Positions 9,233 through 18,839 of a DNA stretch of 64,000 nt are shown here, one piece after another. Position numbers and translations under genes: made by a program. Positions within the stretch are counted from its first letter, which is position 1. The number at the start of each line of letters is the position of its first letter. The DNA is from Odoribacter sp. (GTDB lineage Bacteria > Bacteroidota > Bacteroidia > Bacteroidales > Prolixibacteraceae). The notes under the pieces are model-generated. The model saw only the letters and a list, made by a program, of their open reading frames with translations, did no database searches and was not told where the DNA came from. Where the stretch lies: positions 21,757-85,756 of the forward strand of contig PNOH01000020.1 of NCBI GenBank assembly GCA_013824715.1, given 5' to 3'.

Positions 9233-11320
9233 ATGAAAAAATCTGTATTTATCTTGTGGTCTTTTGTATTGCTGCTTCTCTTTAATGGCTGCAATCTCGA
9301 TGGATTCGATTTTGATAAATTATCGAGCGAAGTGAATATAAGCCCTGAATTTGTAGCCCCTATTGCCAATGCCAAAATTTCGGTGTGGGACATGGTTCAA
9401 TCGGCAAATAAGGAAAACGATAGTGTGATCACGACAGATCAAAACGGGCTGATTAAAATTGTTTATAAACAGGACAGCCTTTTTAAATACGATGTTGGCG
9501 AATTCCTTAATTTTTCGGACGAGCCGACCATTCCCACCGAAAAACAATATTTACCGGAAATTGCCCCTGATAATGTAAATATTACGAGCAGCATCCAATT
9601 GAACGATTTGGTTAACCTTATGGCACCCGCATTGGATGCAATAAAGCCTTTGAATGGCATGAGTTTGCCATTCCCCGCTATTGTGTTTCCCGGTCCGGCT
9701 GCCAGTTTTCCTAATAGCGAACAAATTATTGATTTTACCTCAATTACCTTGAGTGCCGGTAATCTGGAGGTAGTGCTGGAAAATAAGCTGAAAGTGCCGG
9801 TTACAATTCAGGGGGTTTTATTCGATAAGCTTAACAACCGTCCGGTTAAAGATTTTACGTTTACCAATATTGCCCCCAACGGAATAGCCAAAACTACACT
9901 GTTCAGTCTGACCGGGGTAGTGCTTTCGAATCAGGTAGAGTTTCGTATGGAGAGGTTCGAAACTTCGGGATCGGCAACTCCGATTGTAATCAATCTGACT
10001 GATTTCTTTAAATTGACTTTTAATCTGACGGGACTTAAAATTTCGAGTGGAACCCTGAAGATCAAAGAAGCTAAAACCCTCGATAGCTCTAAGGGTGTAT
10101 TTGGGTTTAATTTCACTGACCCCAACATGAAGGACATGAAGGCTTTTGGAGCTGTCCTGAAAAAAGGCTCACTCAATATTAAAGCAAATAATAATTCGCC
10201 ATTGACCGGTAATATCGTGTTTACCCTGAACGAGATCAGAAAAGGTGGTGTCCCGGTTAAAGCAAGTATTCCGCTGAATGGGATCAATACGATAATTGAC
10301 CTATCTAATTCAACGATTGATTTCACAAAAGACCCGGTTATTCCTTATAATCAGGTACCATATACCTTTTCTTTGGAAATTCAAGCTACCTCCGGAAATA
10401 TCAATTACTCAACTGCACAATACATTCAAATGGATATTGTTATGAGCAATTTCGAATTTCAATCGTTTACGGGCGATTTTGGAAAACGGTCGATTGTGAT
10501 TGATCCGGGAGTATTTGACATGAATGTTGATATGCTTAATAAAATTGACGGTAGCTTTAAATTGGCCAACCCAAAACTCGAATTGACTATCCACAATTCG
10601 ATTGGGATGCCTGCAAAAGTTGACCTTGACTTTACTGCCACCAACAAAGCCGGAGCAACTGTTGCTTTAAACCCACAAGTTTTTACTATCCCTGTCCCGG
10701 CCAACCTTAGCGCGCCAGTTGCAACAAAAACTATTGTGTTCAATAGAGACAGCTCAAACATTGTGAATTTTATAGCCCTGCCCCCAACAGGCCAGATTTC
10801 GTATAGCGGGAAGGTTGATTTTAACCCAAGTACCACGCCGGTTACACCGCTGAAACCGAATTTTCTGGATATGAATGCAACATTTGTCATCGACATGGCC
10901 ATGGAGCTTCCATTAGAACTGCAAATCAGTAATATGGCATTTAAGGATACAACAAGTATCTCAGGGGGCGATTACGATAAACTCGAAACCGCCGAATTGA
11001 TTTTAAACGCCCGGAATGGCATTCCTTTAGACGTTGATATCCAACTTCAATTTATTGATACCATCTCCAAAATGCAATTTGGGGCATCAAAAAAGACAAG
11101 GATACTATCGGCCACCACCTTAGATAGTTCGGGCAAGATGCCACTACAGTCGAACAAATTCACACTCGAAAAGGCTGATATGGTAAACCTCCGGAAGTCA
11201 AACGGAATTGTTATCGTGGGATCTATAAGTTCTCCGTCAGCAGGTGCAGAAGTGGCAAGAATCATGTCGACCAGCGAAATTGAATTGAATGTGGTAATCA
11301 AATCCAAAGTTAATCTGTAA
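9233..11320 (+). CDS. Large surface or periplasmic lipoprotein of unknown function
   Basis: A 695-residue protein with a type II (lipoprotein) signal: MKKSVFILWSFVLLLLFNGC, lipobox LFNGC with the lipidated cysteine about residue 20. The rest is rich in beta strands, N, T and S with many 'I-x-G-x-L-x-I' stretches, like an adhesin or a LEA/immunoglobulin-type stacked protein; there are no catalytic motifs I recognise. ATG 9233 is preferred to ATG 9221 because it puts the charged residues directly before the hydrophobic core. The DUF5723 gene follows after 12 bases, so the two probably form one transcript and may act together at the outer membrane. Confidence 0.75.
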   Translation: MKKSVFILWSFVLLLLFNGCNLDGFDFDKLSSEVNISPEFVAPIANAKISVWDMVQSANKENDSVITTDQNGLIKIVYKQDSLFKYDVGEFLNFSDEPTIPTEKQYLPEIAPDNVNITSSIQLNDLVNLMAPALDAIKPLNGMSLPFPAIVFPGPAASFPNSEQIIDFTSITLSAGNLEVVLENKLKVPVTIQGVLFDKLNNRPVKDFTFTNIAPNGIAKTTLFSLTGVVLSNQVEFRMERFETSGSATPIVINLTDFFKLTFNLTGLKISSGTLKIKEAKTLDSSKGVFGFNFTDPNMKDMKAFGAVLKKGSLNIKANNNSPLTGNIVFTLNEIRKGGVPVKASIPLNGINTIIDLSNSTIDFTKDPVIPYNQVPYTFSLEIQATSGNINYSTAQYIQMDIVMSNFEFQSFTGDFGKRSIVIDPGVFDMNVDMLNKIDGSFKLANPKLELTIHNSIGMPAKVDLDFTATNKAGATVALNPQVFTIPVPANLSAPVATKTIVFNRDSSNIVNFIALPPTGQISYSGKVDFNPSTTPVTPLKPNFLDMNATFVIDMAMELPLELQISNMAFKDTTSISGGDYDKLETAELILNARNGIPLDVDIQLQFIDTISKMQFGASKKTRILSATTLDSSGKMPLQSNKFTLEKADMVNLRKSNGIVIVGSISSPSAGAEVARIMSTSEIELNVVIKSKVNL

Positions 11321-11332
11321 AACCGACCTAAA

Positions 11333-12754
11333 ATGAAAAGGATATTCATTAATTCACTGATATTGATCTTTATATTGATCACCGGATTAACGACAGTATG
11401 GGCACAGGAAAGCACGACTATGCAATTTATGAAAGGATTGCCTCAGTCTGACTTGCAAAATCCGGCTTTGCATAACGATTCGAGTAAAGTAGTCATTGGT
11501 TTGCCGGGTTTGTCCGGAATGTATTTTGACTTCAGCAGCGATTTTGCCTTCAACGACCTGATCCATAAAGGTACAGGAAGCCTGGCCGATTCGCTGGTCC
11601 TGGATATCGCCGGGTTTCATAATTCGCTTAGCGAAACAAATTCTTTTCGGCAGCATTTTAGTATGCCTCTTTTTTACCTGGGCATCCGAAGTAAAAAATC
11701 GTTCTTCAGTATTGGAATTACAGAAAAAGAGATGGCTCAGTTTACATTCGATAAAAGCCTGATCACTTTTCTGAAAGATGGAAATGCTCCATACATGGGA
11801 AAGAATTTTGATCTGGGCAATTTGAATGTGAACGCATACCATTACAGCGAATTTGCGTTTGGATATTCAAGAGATGTGATAGGAAAAAAATTATCGGTTG
11901 GGGCAAAAGCTAAAATTTTATTCGGGAAAATGGCCGTTCAGACTAATCAGATGAATTTGCAGGTAGAAACTGCGGCCAACGGTTCGTACCTGAATTTAAA
12001 AACGGGTATGAATGTAAATATTTCAGGGCCTGTTTCGTTGGATGAGATTGAATTTGATGCCGACAATTATTTCACCAATATAAATGCTGTAAATATTGAT
12101 CCCGTTAACTATATGACCCAAACAGGAAACATGGGAATGGCCTTCGATCTGGGCGCTGTTTACAAACTTACCCCCAGGATTACATTTTCGGGAAGTATTA
12201 TTGATGTCGGGAAAATTTCGTTCAAAAAAGAAAACATTAACCTGAATCATGTTTCGAGCTATAAATGGGAAGGGATTGACTTTTCGCATTCACTCGATGA
12301 ATCGAAATCTGATTATGTGGATCCGGGCGATTTGGCCGATGCTGAATTGGAAAAGCTGAAAAGTACCTTCAAGCCGGCAAAGAGTGAATTTAGCGCTGAA
12401 GCTTTTGATATGAGCCTGCCAACCAAAATCTATTTAGGGGGAACTTTTTCCGTAAACAATCATTTTAGCCTTGGAGTACTCGACTGCCTTTATCAAAATG
12501 CGACCATCAGCCGTAACACGCTTACTTTTTCTGCAAATGCACTGTTGGGAAATTTCTTCAGTCTGACCGGTAGCTATTCCATGATTGGCAATTCGAACAA
12601 TAATCTTGGTCTTGGCGTGGCGCTTCGTTTAGGATTTATGCAGTTGTATCTGGTAAGCGACAACCTGATGGCCTTGAACGACCCGGCAAAAGCCGAGTTT
12701 GTAAATGCACGTTTTGGAATGAATTTTCTGTTCGGAAGAAAACACAAATTGTAA
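11333..12754 (+). CDS. DUF5723-family outer membrane beta-barrel protein
   Basis: A 473-residue protein with a Sec signal peptide (cleavage likely after TTVWA, about residue 24) followed by alternating hydrophobic strands typical of a beta barrel. The early region FMKGLPQSDLQNPAL resembles the start of the PorP/SprF-like and DUF5723 families of Bacteroidota. The protein ends GMNFLFGRKHKL rather than with an aromatic, so barrel insertion is inferred. It shares a transcript with the lipoprotein upstream and is followed by a strong terminator. Exact function unknown. Confidence 0.7.
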   Translation: MKRIFINSLILIFILITGLTTVWAQESTTMQFMKGLPQSDLQNPALHNDSSKVVIGLPGLSGMYFDFSSDFAFNDLIHKGTGSLADSLVLDIAGFHNSLSETNSFRQHFSMPLFYLGIRSKKSFFSIGITEKEMAQFTFDKSLITFLKDGNAPYMGKNFDLGNLNVNAYHYSEFAFGYSRDVIGKKLSVGAKAKILFGKMAVQTNQMNLQVETAANGSYLNLKTGMNVNISGPVSLDEIEFDADNYFTNINAVNIDPVNYMTQTGNMGMAFDLGAVYKLTPRITFSGSIIDVGKISFKKENINLNHVSSYKWEGIDFSHSLDESKSDYVDPGDLADAELEKLKSTFKPAKSEFSAEAFDMSLPTKIYLGGTFSVNNHFSLGVLDCLYQNATISRNTLTFSANALLGNFFSLTGSYSMIGNSNNNLGLGVALRLGFMQLYLVSDNLMALNDPAKAEFVNARFGMNFLFGRKHKL

Positions 12755-12782
12755 CTGAACTCGATTTTTTTAACAGCAATTT

Positions 12783-12808
12783 AAAAGGGAGGCGACTCCC
12801 TTTTTTGT
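12783..12808 (+). terminator. Intrinsic terminator
   Basis: A perfect 9-bp stem AAAAGGGAG (12783-12791) / CTCCCTTTT (12796-12804) with a GCGA tetraloop and a run of T closes the lipoprotein-DUF5723 transcript. Confidence 0.85.
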
Positions 12809-12934
12809 TTTCACAAGGCAAGCGTAAAAATATTCAGTTTAATGTGAGTTATTTTAACATTATCAGTCGGCCAATAAATCATGGCCGTTTCCCAATTAAT
12901 TACTAATTTTAGCCGCTCTAATTTTTGAAAAGCT

Positions 12935-13210
12935 ATGGATCAATTATTTGTCATATTAGTCCTGACAAATTTTTTAAAGACAGTCGGTATTATAGTATTA
13001 ATCTACTTTGTACTGAAATTTGTCGGACGTTTACTTTTCCCAATCGTGGTTAAAAAGGCCGTTAATAACATGCAAGCCCGGCAATCACAGTATCAGCGCC
13101 AGCAACAAAACAAACAAGAGGGCGAGGTTACTGTCGAGAAAAATCGCCGTGATCAAAACCGCGCACGTAATACCGAAGGCGAATATGTTGACTTCGAAGA
13201 GGTTGACTAG
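12935..13210 (+). CDS. DUF4834-family small membrane protein
   Basis: A 91-residue protein with one N-terminal membrane helix (about residues 12-31, LKTVGIIVLIYFVLKFVGRL) and a basic, glutamine-rich cytoplasmic tail ending in the acidic YVDFEEVD. This is the pattern of DUF4834, a Bacteroidota-specific family of unknown role. It sits directly upstream of glyS, separated by a 105-base heptad-repeat region. An off-consensus -7 box (TAATTTTA, 12904-12911) lies upstream. Confidence 0.75.
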   Translation: MDQLFVILVLTNFLKTVGIIVLIYFVLKFVGRLLFPIVVKKAVNNMQARQSQYQRQQQNKQEGEVTVEKNRRDQNRARNTEGEYVDFEEVD

Positions 13211-13215
13211 TACAA

Positions 13216-13313
13216 TTCCAAATTCCAGGTTTCAAATTCCAACGCGTAATCCTGAAACTTGGAACTTGAAATTTGGAACAACAATCATCAATCATCAATC
13301 ATCAATAATATAG
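13216..13313. repeat. Fourteen-word heptad array with hairpin symmetry upstream of glyS
   Basis: The sequence reads in unbroken 7-nt words from 13216 to 13313. Left arm: TTCCAAA, TTCCAGG, TTTCAAA, TTCCAAC (all YYYYRRR apart from the last base). Loop word: GCGTAAT. Right arm: CCTGAAA, CTTGGAA, CTTGAAA, TTTGGAA (all YYYRRRR). Then CAACAAT and three perfect CATCAAT copies, ending AATATAG two bases before the glyS ATG. The arms are imperfect reverse complements whose differences are almost all transitions. It sits in the glyS leader. Confidence 0.8.
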
Positions 13314-13315
13314 GT

Positions 13316-14866
13316 ATGGCTCAGGAAGATGTATTTAAAAAGCTCGTTGCACATTGTAAAGAGTATGGATTTGTATTTCAGTCGAGTGAAATTTACGATG
13401 GACTGGGAGCGGTTTACGATTACGGACAAAATGGTGTCGAACTAAAAAACAACATCAAAAAATACTGGTGGGATTCGATGGTCCTGCTCCACGAAAATGT
13501 AGTCGGGATTGATTCGGCCATATTTATGCACCCAACCATCTGGAAGGCTTCGGGCCATGTTGACGCTTTCAACGATCCGCTGATTGACAACAAAGATTCG
13601 AAAAAAAGATACCGCGCCGATGTTCTGATTGAGGAACATCTGGCCAAATACGAGGATAAAATCGAAAAGGAAGTTGAAAAAGCGAAGAAACGCTTTGGAG
13701 AATCGTTCGACGAAAAACAGTTCCGTGAAACAAATGGCCGTGTATTGGAATATCAGGCAAAATGGGATGAGCTTCAAGGTCGTTTTGTAAAAGCCTTGAA
13801 CGACAGCAACCTGGACGAACTGAAACAAATCATCATCGATCAGGAAATTGTTTGTCCGGTTTCAGGAACACGTAACTGGACTGATGTACGCCAGTTTAAC
13901 CTGATGTTTTCGACCGAAATGGGTTCTACTGCCGATGGCGCTTTGAAAATCTATCTTCGTCCCGAAACTGCCCAAGGTATTTTTGTGAATTACCTGAATG
14001 TGCAGAAAACCGGCCGTATGAAAATTCCGTTCGGGATTGCACAAATCGGGAAAGCCTTCCGTAACGAGATCGTGGCCCGACAGTTTATTTTCCGTATGCG
14101 CGAATTCGAACAAATGGAATTGCAGTACTTTGTGCGGCCCGGAAGCGAATTGGAATGGTTTCAGAAATGGAAACAAACCCGCATGAACTGGCATCAGGCG
14201 CTCGGGTTTGGAAAGGAAAACTACCGTTTTCATGAGCACGATAAACTGGCTCATTATGCCAACGCGGCTGTTGATGTTGAATACCGTTTCCCGTTCGGAT
14301 TTAAGGAAGTGGAAGGAATTCATTCGCGCACCGATTTTGACCTTTCCCAACACCAGCAATTTTCAGGCAAAAAAATTACTTATTTCGATCCTGAACTGAA
14401 CGAATCGTACGTACCGTTTGTGGTTGAAACTTCGATTGGGGTTGACCGCATGTTCCTGCAAATTATGGCAGCTACGTATGCCGAAGAAGAAGTGGTAAGC
14501 GAAGATGGCAAAAAAGATATGCGCGTAGTTCTTCGTATTCCGGCGCCATTAGCTCCGGTAAAACTGGCTGTTTTTCCGTTGATGAAAAAGGATGGCCTGG
14601 ATGGAAAAGCCCGTGAAATTATTGAAGACCTCAAATTTGATTTCAATTGCCAGTACGACGAAAAGGATTCGATTGGAAAACGCTACCGCCGGCACGATGC
14701 CATTGGCACTCCTTTCTGCGTAACCGTTGATCACATCACGCTCGAAGACAACACCGTAACTTTACGTTATCGCGATACCATGTTGCAGGACCGGGTAGCC
14801 ATCAGTGATTTGAGAAGCCTGATAGCTGGCGAGGTAAGTATGAAAAAACTGTTTGCCCAATTGTAA
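13316..14866 (+). CDS. glyS: Glycine--tRNA ligase (dimeric class II type)
   Basis: A 516-residue class II aminoacyl-tRNA synthetase of the alpha2 type, which charges tRNA-Gly. Visible are the N-terminal LVAHCKEYGFVFQSSEIYDG, motif 2 (GKAFRNEIVARQFIFRMREFEQ, in part), the long insertion after VDAFNDPLID, motif 3 (ETSIGVDRMFL) and the anticodon-binding domain from about residue 405 (APVKLAVFPL). The frame is open from 13259 with a TTG inside the repeat, but ATG 13316 matches the family start. The heptad array forms its 5' leader and could affect translation. Confidence 0.97.
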   Translation: MAQEDVFKKLVAHCKEYGFVFQSSEIYDGLGAVYDYGQNGVELKNNIKKYWWDSMVLLHENVVGIDSAIFMHPTIWKASGHVDAFNDPLIDNKDSKKRYRADVLIEEHLAKYEDKIEKEVEKAKKRFGESFDEKQFRETNGRVLEYQAKWDELQGRFVKALNDSNLDELKQIIIDQEIVCPVSGTRNWTDVRQFNLMFSTEMGSTADGALKIYLRPETAQGIFVNYLNVQKTGRMKIPFGIAQIGKAFRNEIVARQFIFRMREFEQMELQYFVRPGSELEWFQKWKQTRMNWHQALGFGKENYRFHEHDKLAHYANAAVDVEYRFPFGFKEVEGIHSRTDFDLSQHQQFSGKKITYFDPELNESYVPFVVETSIGVDRMFLQIMAATYAEEEVVSEDGKKDMRVVLRIPAPLAPVKLAVFPLMKKDGLDGKAREIIEDLKFDFNCQYDEKDSIGKRYRRHDAIGTPFCVTVDHITLEDNTVTLRYRDTMLQDRVAISDLRSLIAGEVSMKKLFAQL

Positions 14867-14892
14867 GTCAATGACGATTTTTTATTCTGAAT

Positions 14893-14920
14893 CCGGCGCC
14901 CGAAAGCACCGGTTTTTTTT
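14893..14920 (+). terminator. Terminator after glyS
   Basis: CCGGCGC pairs with GCACCGG (one C-A mismatch) around CCGAAA and is followed by eight T residues, 27 bases after the glyS stop. Confidence 0.75.
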
Positions 14921-15005
14921 TCAGCCTAATCCAATATTTCTAAAACTTTGTTAACAAAGCCAAACCGCACAAGCACATTTTTATCTTTACAAAAATTTAT
15001 TCTAC

Positions 15006-17519
15006 ATGAAACAGACCTTATCAGTCCTTCTTTTATTAATAATTGCTCTCTTTTCGTACGGACAAGTTCAAACGAATAGCCTGCGTGGAAAAATCCGGGA
15101 TGCAAATAAAAATGTACTTCCGGGAGCAAGTGTGGTTATTGTGGATACAAAATATGGAGTTAACGCCAACGAAGCCGGAGAGTATCTTTTTGATCAGCTT
15201 CAGGCAGGTAAAATTACCATTCGTGCATCCTACGTTGGTTTTGAGACCAGGACTATTGATTATGAAGTTCGGCAAGGTAAAAACGAGCTGAATATCACAT
15301 TCAAAAACGCAGATATCAAATTGGAAGGCGTAACGGTAACCTCGCAAAAAAGAGATCAACAGATTCTGGATGTTCCCATTACCTTGAATGTGATCAGTTC
15401 CCGGTTTATGGAGGATCTGAATATTACCAAAATCGATGAATTAGCCGGATTTGTTCCCGGCCTTCAGGTTAGGATGCAGGGAACCGACCGGCCCAGTTTT
15501 GTTATTCGCGGACTAACCAGCGACGAGGTTAGCCCAACGGCCCAACCACGGGTTTCAGTTTTCTACAACAATGTCCCGATTAGCCGGACGAGTGGCGCAG
15601 CAGTTGAACTCTTCGATATGCAGCAGGTGGATGTGCTAAAAGGCCCGCAGGGAACACTTTTTGGCCGTGGCGCTCAAATTGGCGCTATCCATTATATCAG
15701 TAAAAAACCAACCAGCGATTTTGGCGGATTTGTTACCGCCGGTGTAGGAAATTTCAGCCAGAAAGAATTATCAGGAGCTATAAATATTCCAGTTGTGAAA
15801 AACAAATTGTTTGTGCGGGCGGCTGGTCTGTACGATTATCAGAATGGTTATATCAGGAACACTTTTGGTGGAAACCTGAATGGTAAAAATTCGCTGGCGG
15901 GTAGGTTTTCTGCCAGTTTTTTGCCAACGATAAATGATAAAATTGATTTGGTTGTAAACTTTCAGAAGGATGATAATCCGGGACTTGGCTTTATGAGCAT
16001 GAGCTATCCGAATACTGAAGGGGGTAAAAATCCTTTTGACTACGTGGCATCTCTTGAGCAGGGAAAAAATCTTGCTACAGGGAAAGAAATTTTTGATGCC
16101 ACCTTATCCGCAAAACATTACCTGAACGAGAACAGCTACTGGACTTCCATAAGTTCGTACCGTAAACTTAGCGCCAATTCGCGCTGGGACGGGGACGGAA
16201 CTGCCGCCGCAGCCATTGATATGAGCGAAGATGATGGCGCCAGACAAGTTTTTCAGGAAATCAGGTACAATTATTCGGTTAAGAATAAACTCAACGGAAG
16301 CATTGGCGGAAGTTACTGGAATGAAAAAGCGAGCCAGAATTATTGGTTCTCGCCCAACGAACAGAATATGGTTCATCTGTTTTTCAATACAGGTTATCTG
16401 GTTACTCCCAATGGCCAACCTTATCCGATGACAAACCTTCCTCCCGATCCCCGGTTGGGCCCTTTGGCCGGAATGCCCCTGGTTACCAACCATCAGGAAG
16501 AAAACAAAAGCAATGCCCTAAACCAGGCTGCCGAAGTTTTTGCCGATGGCAACTATCAGCTTACAAAAAAAATTAGTTTCACAGGTGGGGTACGTATTAC
16601 CAGCGAATGGTTTGAATTAACCAGCATGTCACAAATGACCGGAGGCAGTCCCTCCACTCTTGGGTTCCTGTCGGGCAACTATCCCAACTTGTTTTTTAAA
16701 CCCGGTAGTGAGAAACAGATAACTGAATCATCGTTGGCATTTACCTTTCGCGGCGGTTTGAAATATTCTTTTAATGAGAACTCAAACCTATTTGCCGGAT
16801 ATTCAAAAGGACGTCGTCCGGAAGTTCTTCAATTTACCTCAGCAGGTGAAGAACAGGTTCTGGATGCCGAAATTGTGAATAGTTTCGATCTCGGATTTAA
16901 AACAGCCATTCATCAGCGTTTCTGGTTTGATCTTGGTGTCTTCTATCACGATTATTTGAATTTCCAAACCTCGGCGTGGGTAGCTGATGCCACTTCCGGC
17001 GAATTCAATTATATCGTGAAAGATGGTGGAAAAGCATCTGCCTATGGCGCTGAAGCGAATTTCAAATACGCAGTTTCAAAGGGATTAAATTTCTTTGGTA
17101 ACTATGCATATATCAATGCCCGTTTTGCAGATAATGATGTGGACGGAGTAAAACAAGAATATGCCAACCACCTATTTCGGTTAACTCCTGATCACAGTTT
17201 TGCAATTGGATTGAATGTCCGGCATGAAATTGCCAAAGAGGTATTTTTATTCGGAACCCCTTCTTATTCATACCAAACAAAAATATTTTTTGAAGATGCC
17301 AATACTCCCGGATTGGAACAGGCTGCATACGGTCTGCTGAATTTCAGGGGCGGAGTGGAATTAGCCGAAAAGCGAATTACTCTCGCGGTATGGGGAAGTA
17401 ACCTTTTGGGAGAGGAATATATTGTAAGCGCCGGAAATACTGGCAGTTTATTTGGCAATCCCACCCAAATTCCGGGTGCCCCACGAATGTTTGGAACAAA
17501 AGTAAGCTGGAAATTTTAG
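15006..17519 (+). CDS. TonB-dependent receptor with carboxypeptidase-like regulatory domain
   Basis: An 837-residue outer membrane receptor: Sec signal peptide (residues 1-19), CarboxypepD_reg-like domain (about 24-105), plug domain (about 115-230, with the typical VDVLKGPQGTLFGRGAQIGAI), then a 22-strand barrel ending in the aromatic KVSWKF. It imports a substrate with energy from TonB. No SusD partner, sigma factor or STN domain is next to it, so it resembles a siderophore/vitamin or small-molecule receptor rather than a SusC. The substrate is unknown. It converges with the Gfo/Idh/MocA gene, whose 3' end is 12 bases away on the opposite strand. Confidence 0.88.
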   Translation: MKQTLSVLLLLIIALFSYGQVQTNSLRGKIRDANKNVLPGASVVIVDTKYGVNANEAGEYLFDQLQAGKITIRASYVGFETRTIDYEVRQGKNELNITFKNADIKLEGVTVTSQKRDQQILDVPITLNVISSRFMEDLNITKIDELAGFVPGLQVRMQGTDRPSFVIRGLTSDEVSPTAQPRVSVFYNNVPISRTSGAAVELFDMQQVDVLKGPQGTLFGRGAQIGAIHYISKKPTSDFGGFVTAGVGNFSQKELSGAINIPVVKNKLFVRAAGLYDYQNGYIRNTFGGNLNGKNSLAGRFSASFLPTINDKIDLVVNFQKDDNPGLGFMSMSYPNTEGGKNPFDYVASLEQGKNLATGKEIFDATLSAKHYLNENSYWTSISSYRKLSANSRWDGDGTAAAAIDMSEDDGARQVFQEIRYNYSVKNKLNGSIGGSYWNEKASQNYWFSPNEQNMVHLFFNTGYLVTPNGQPYPMTNLPPDPRLGPLAGMPLVTNHQEENKSNALNQAAEVFADGNYQLTKKISFTGGVRITSEWFELTSMSQMTGGSPSTLGFLSGNYPNLFFKPGSEKQITESSLAFTFRGGLKYSFNENSNLFAGYSKGRRPEVLQFTSAGEEQVLDAEIVNSFDLGFKTAIHQRFWFDLGVFYHDYLNFQTSAWVADATSGEFNYIVKDGGKASAYGAEANFKYAVSKGLNFFGNYAYINARFADNDVDGVKQEYANHLFRLTPDHSFAIGLNVRHEIAKEVFLFGTPSYSYQTKIFFEDANTPGLEQAAYGLLNFRGGVELAEKRITLAVWGSNLLGEEYIVSAGNTGSLFGNPTQIPGAPRMFGTKVSWKF

Positions 17520-17531
17520 TCGCTAAACAAA

Positions 17532-18641
17532 TTAATTCCTTAACTGCACCGTCTTTCCGGTTTTTGCTGACACCCTGGCTGTTTCCAGGATTTTAACGAC
17601 CAACAAATTGTTATTTAATGAATAAGGATCATATTTCTCCATGATTACTTTTCCGCTAATGACGTCAGCAAAATAGGCGAACGGATCTTCATAGACCGCG
17701 ATATCTTTTGACGTAACCAGTTTGGTCTGTTCAGCCTTCAGTGTTTTGTTTCTCAGGCGCATGCTTTTATTGTCAAGGGCAATAATGTATCCTGAATCAC
17801 CGTATATTTCCATGTCTTTTCTACCGAAAGGCCAATTCCATGAAGCCTGAATGATGCATTGAGATTCAGGATAATTGATGATTATAGTTGCCTCGTCGTC
17901 CACTTTTGGATAAATTTCAGGTTTAAAATTCCGTGTAACCGCTGTTACCGAAACGGGCTCCTGTCCTTTTTGAATGTAGGTCATCAGGTTCGCCCCGTAA
18001 CACCCAAAATCAATTAAAGCACCCCCGCCATTTTGAACAGGGTCGGTCAGCCAGTCCAAAAAGAACTGATCGCAACCAATTTCCTTTGGCCCCTGATGTC
18101 CGTCGTGAACCACCACTTTTCTGATGTTTCCGATGAAATTGCTGTCGTTTACCAATTGGAATGATTTGGCAGTTGTCGGATACCATGATGTTTCGAAATT
18201 GGTGAGGAGGTGAATATGATATTTTTCGGCAAGTTCAGCCATCCTTTTTGCATGAATCACATTTGTAGCCAGTGGTTTTTCGACCATGACGTGGATTCCC
18301 CGGGGTGCGCAGGCTTCCACTACGGCCATATGTTCGAAAATGGAACCGAAAGCTACAACAGCCTCAGGTTTTACCTCATCCAGCATCTTGGCGAGGTTAC
18401 TGTAAATCAGTCCCCTCTCGAACTTATACTTTTTGGCAAGCCCTTCTACACATTCCGAATTCGTTTCAAAAATACCGACCAACTGAAAATCGGTTTTTTC
18501 TTTTCGCCCCAGGATAAAAGCGATATGTCCGTGAGTTGTTCCGGCAATAGCCATGCGAATGGGCTTTTTTTCAGGAGCCTGTGCGTTTAGATTTGGCAAA
18601 GTGATTAAAAAAAGTGCAAAAATCAGGATAAATTTTTTCAT
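17532..18641 (-). CDS. Exported Gfo/Idh/MocA-family oxidoreductase
   Basis: A 369-residue protein with a Sec signal peptide (MKKFILIFALFLITLPNLNAQA, cleavage near residue 21) followed by a Rossmann NAD(P)-binding domain (IRMAIAGTTHGHIAFIL) and the family motif VEKPLAT near residue 139, then an alpha/beta sugar-binding domain. Family members oxidise or epimerise sugars and inositols; exported members often carry tightly bound NAD. The export signal matches the other exported sugar-acid enzymes of the neighbouring island, so it may act on the same class of substrate, but it is transcribed divergently from FAH with 198 bases between. Substrate unknown. Confidence 0.85.
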   Translation of the reverse strand: MKKFILIFALFLITLPNLNAQAPEKKPIRMAIAGTTHGHIAFILGRKEKTDFQLVGIFETNSECVEGLAKKYKFERGLIYSNLAKMLDEVKPEAVVAFGSIFEHMAVVEACAPRGIHVMVEKPLATNVIHAKRMAELAEKYHIHLLTNFETSWYPTTAKSFQLVNDSNFIGNIRKVVVHDGHQGPKEIGCDQFFLDWLTDPVQNGGGALIDFGCYGANLMTYIQKGQEPVSVTAVTRNFKPEIYPKVDDEATIIINYPESQCIIQASWNWPFGRKDMEIYGDSGYIIALDNKSMRLRNKTLKAEQTKLVTSKDIAVYEDPFAYFADVISGKVIMEKYDPYSLNNNLLVVKILETARVSAKTGKTVQLRN

Positions 18642-18839
18642 GGGTTTCAGATATGATTATCGAATAATTTGACAACAGTTGAATTATTGGGCTCTGGCTA
18701 TTGCTTTTGTAAATCAACTAAAAATAGAAATAAATAGGCAGAAAATACCAAAAAGGAAGAACCAACTTTCAAACTGAAAAAAGTTAACTTTACCCAACAG
18801 GATTAATTTTAAACAGTCTGTTCATTTAGCATTCAGGAT

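Noticed and set aside
13216..13313. CRISPR-like array
   Set aside because: The units are 7 nt without repeat/spacer alternation and there are no cas genes in the window.
13862..14359. Minus-strand frame of 165 codons inside glyS
   Set aside because: A shadow frame of a highly conserved gene; no domain or start context.
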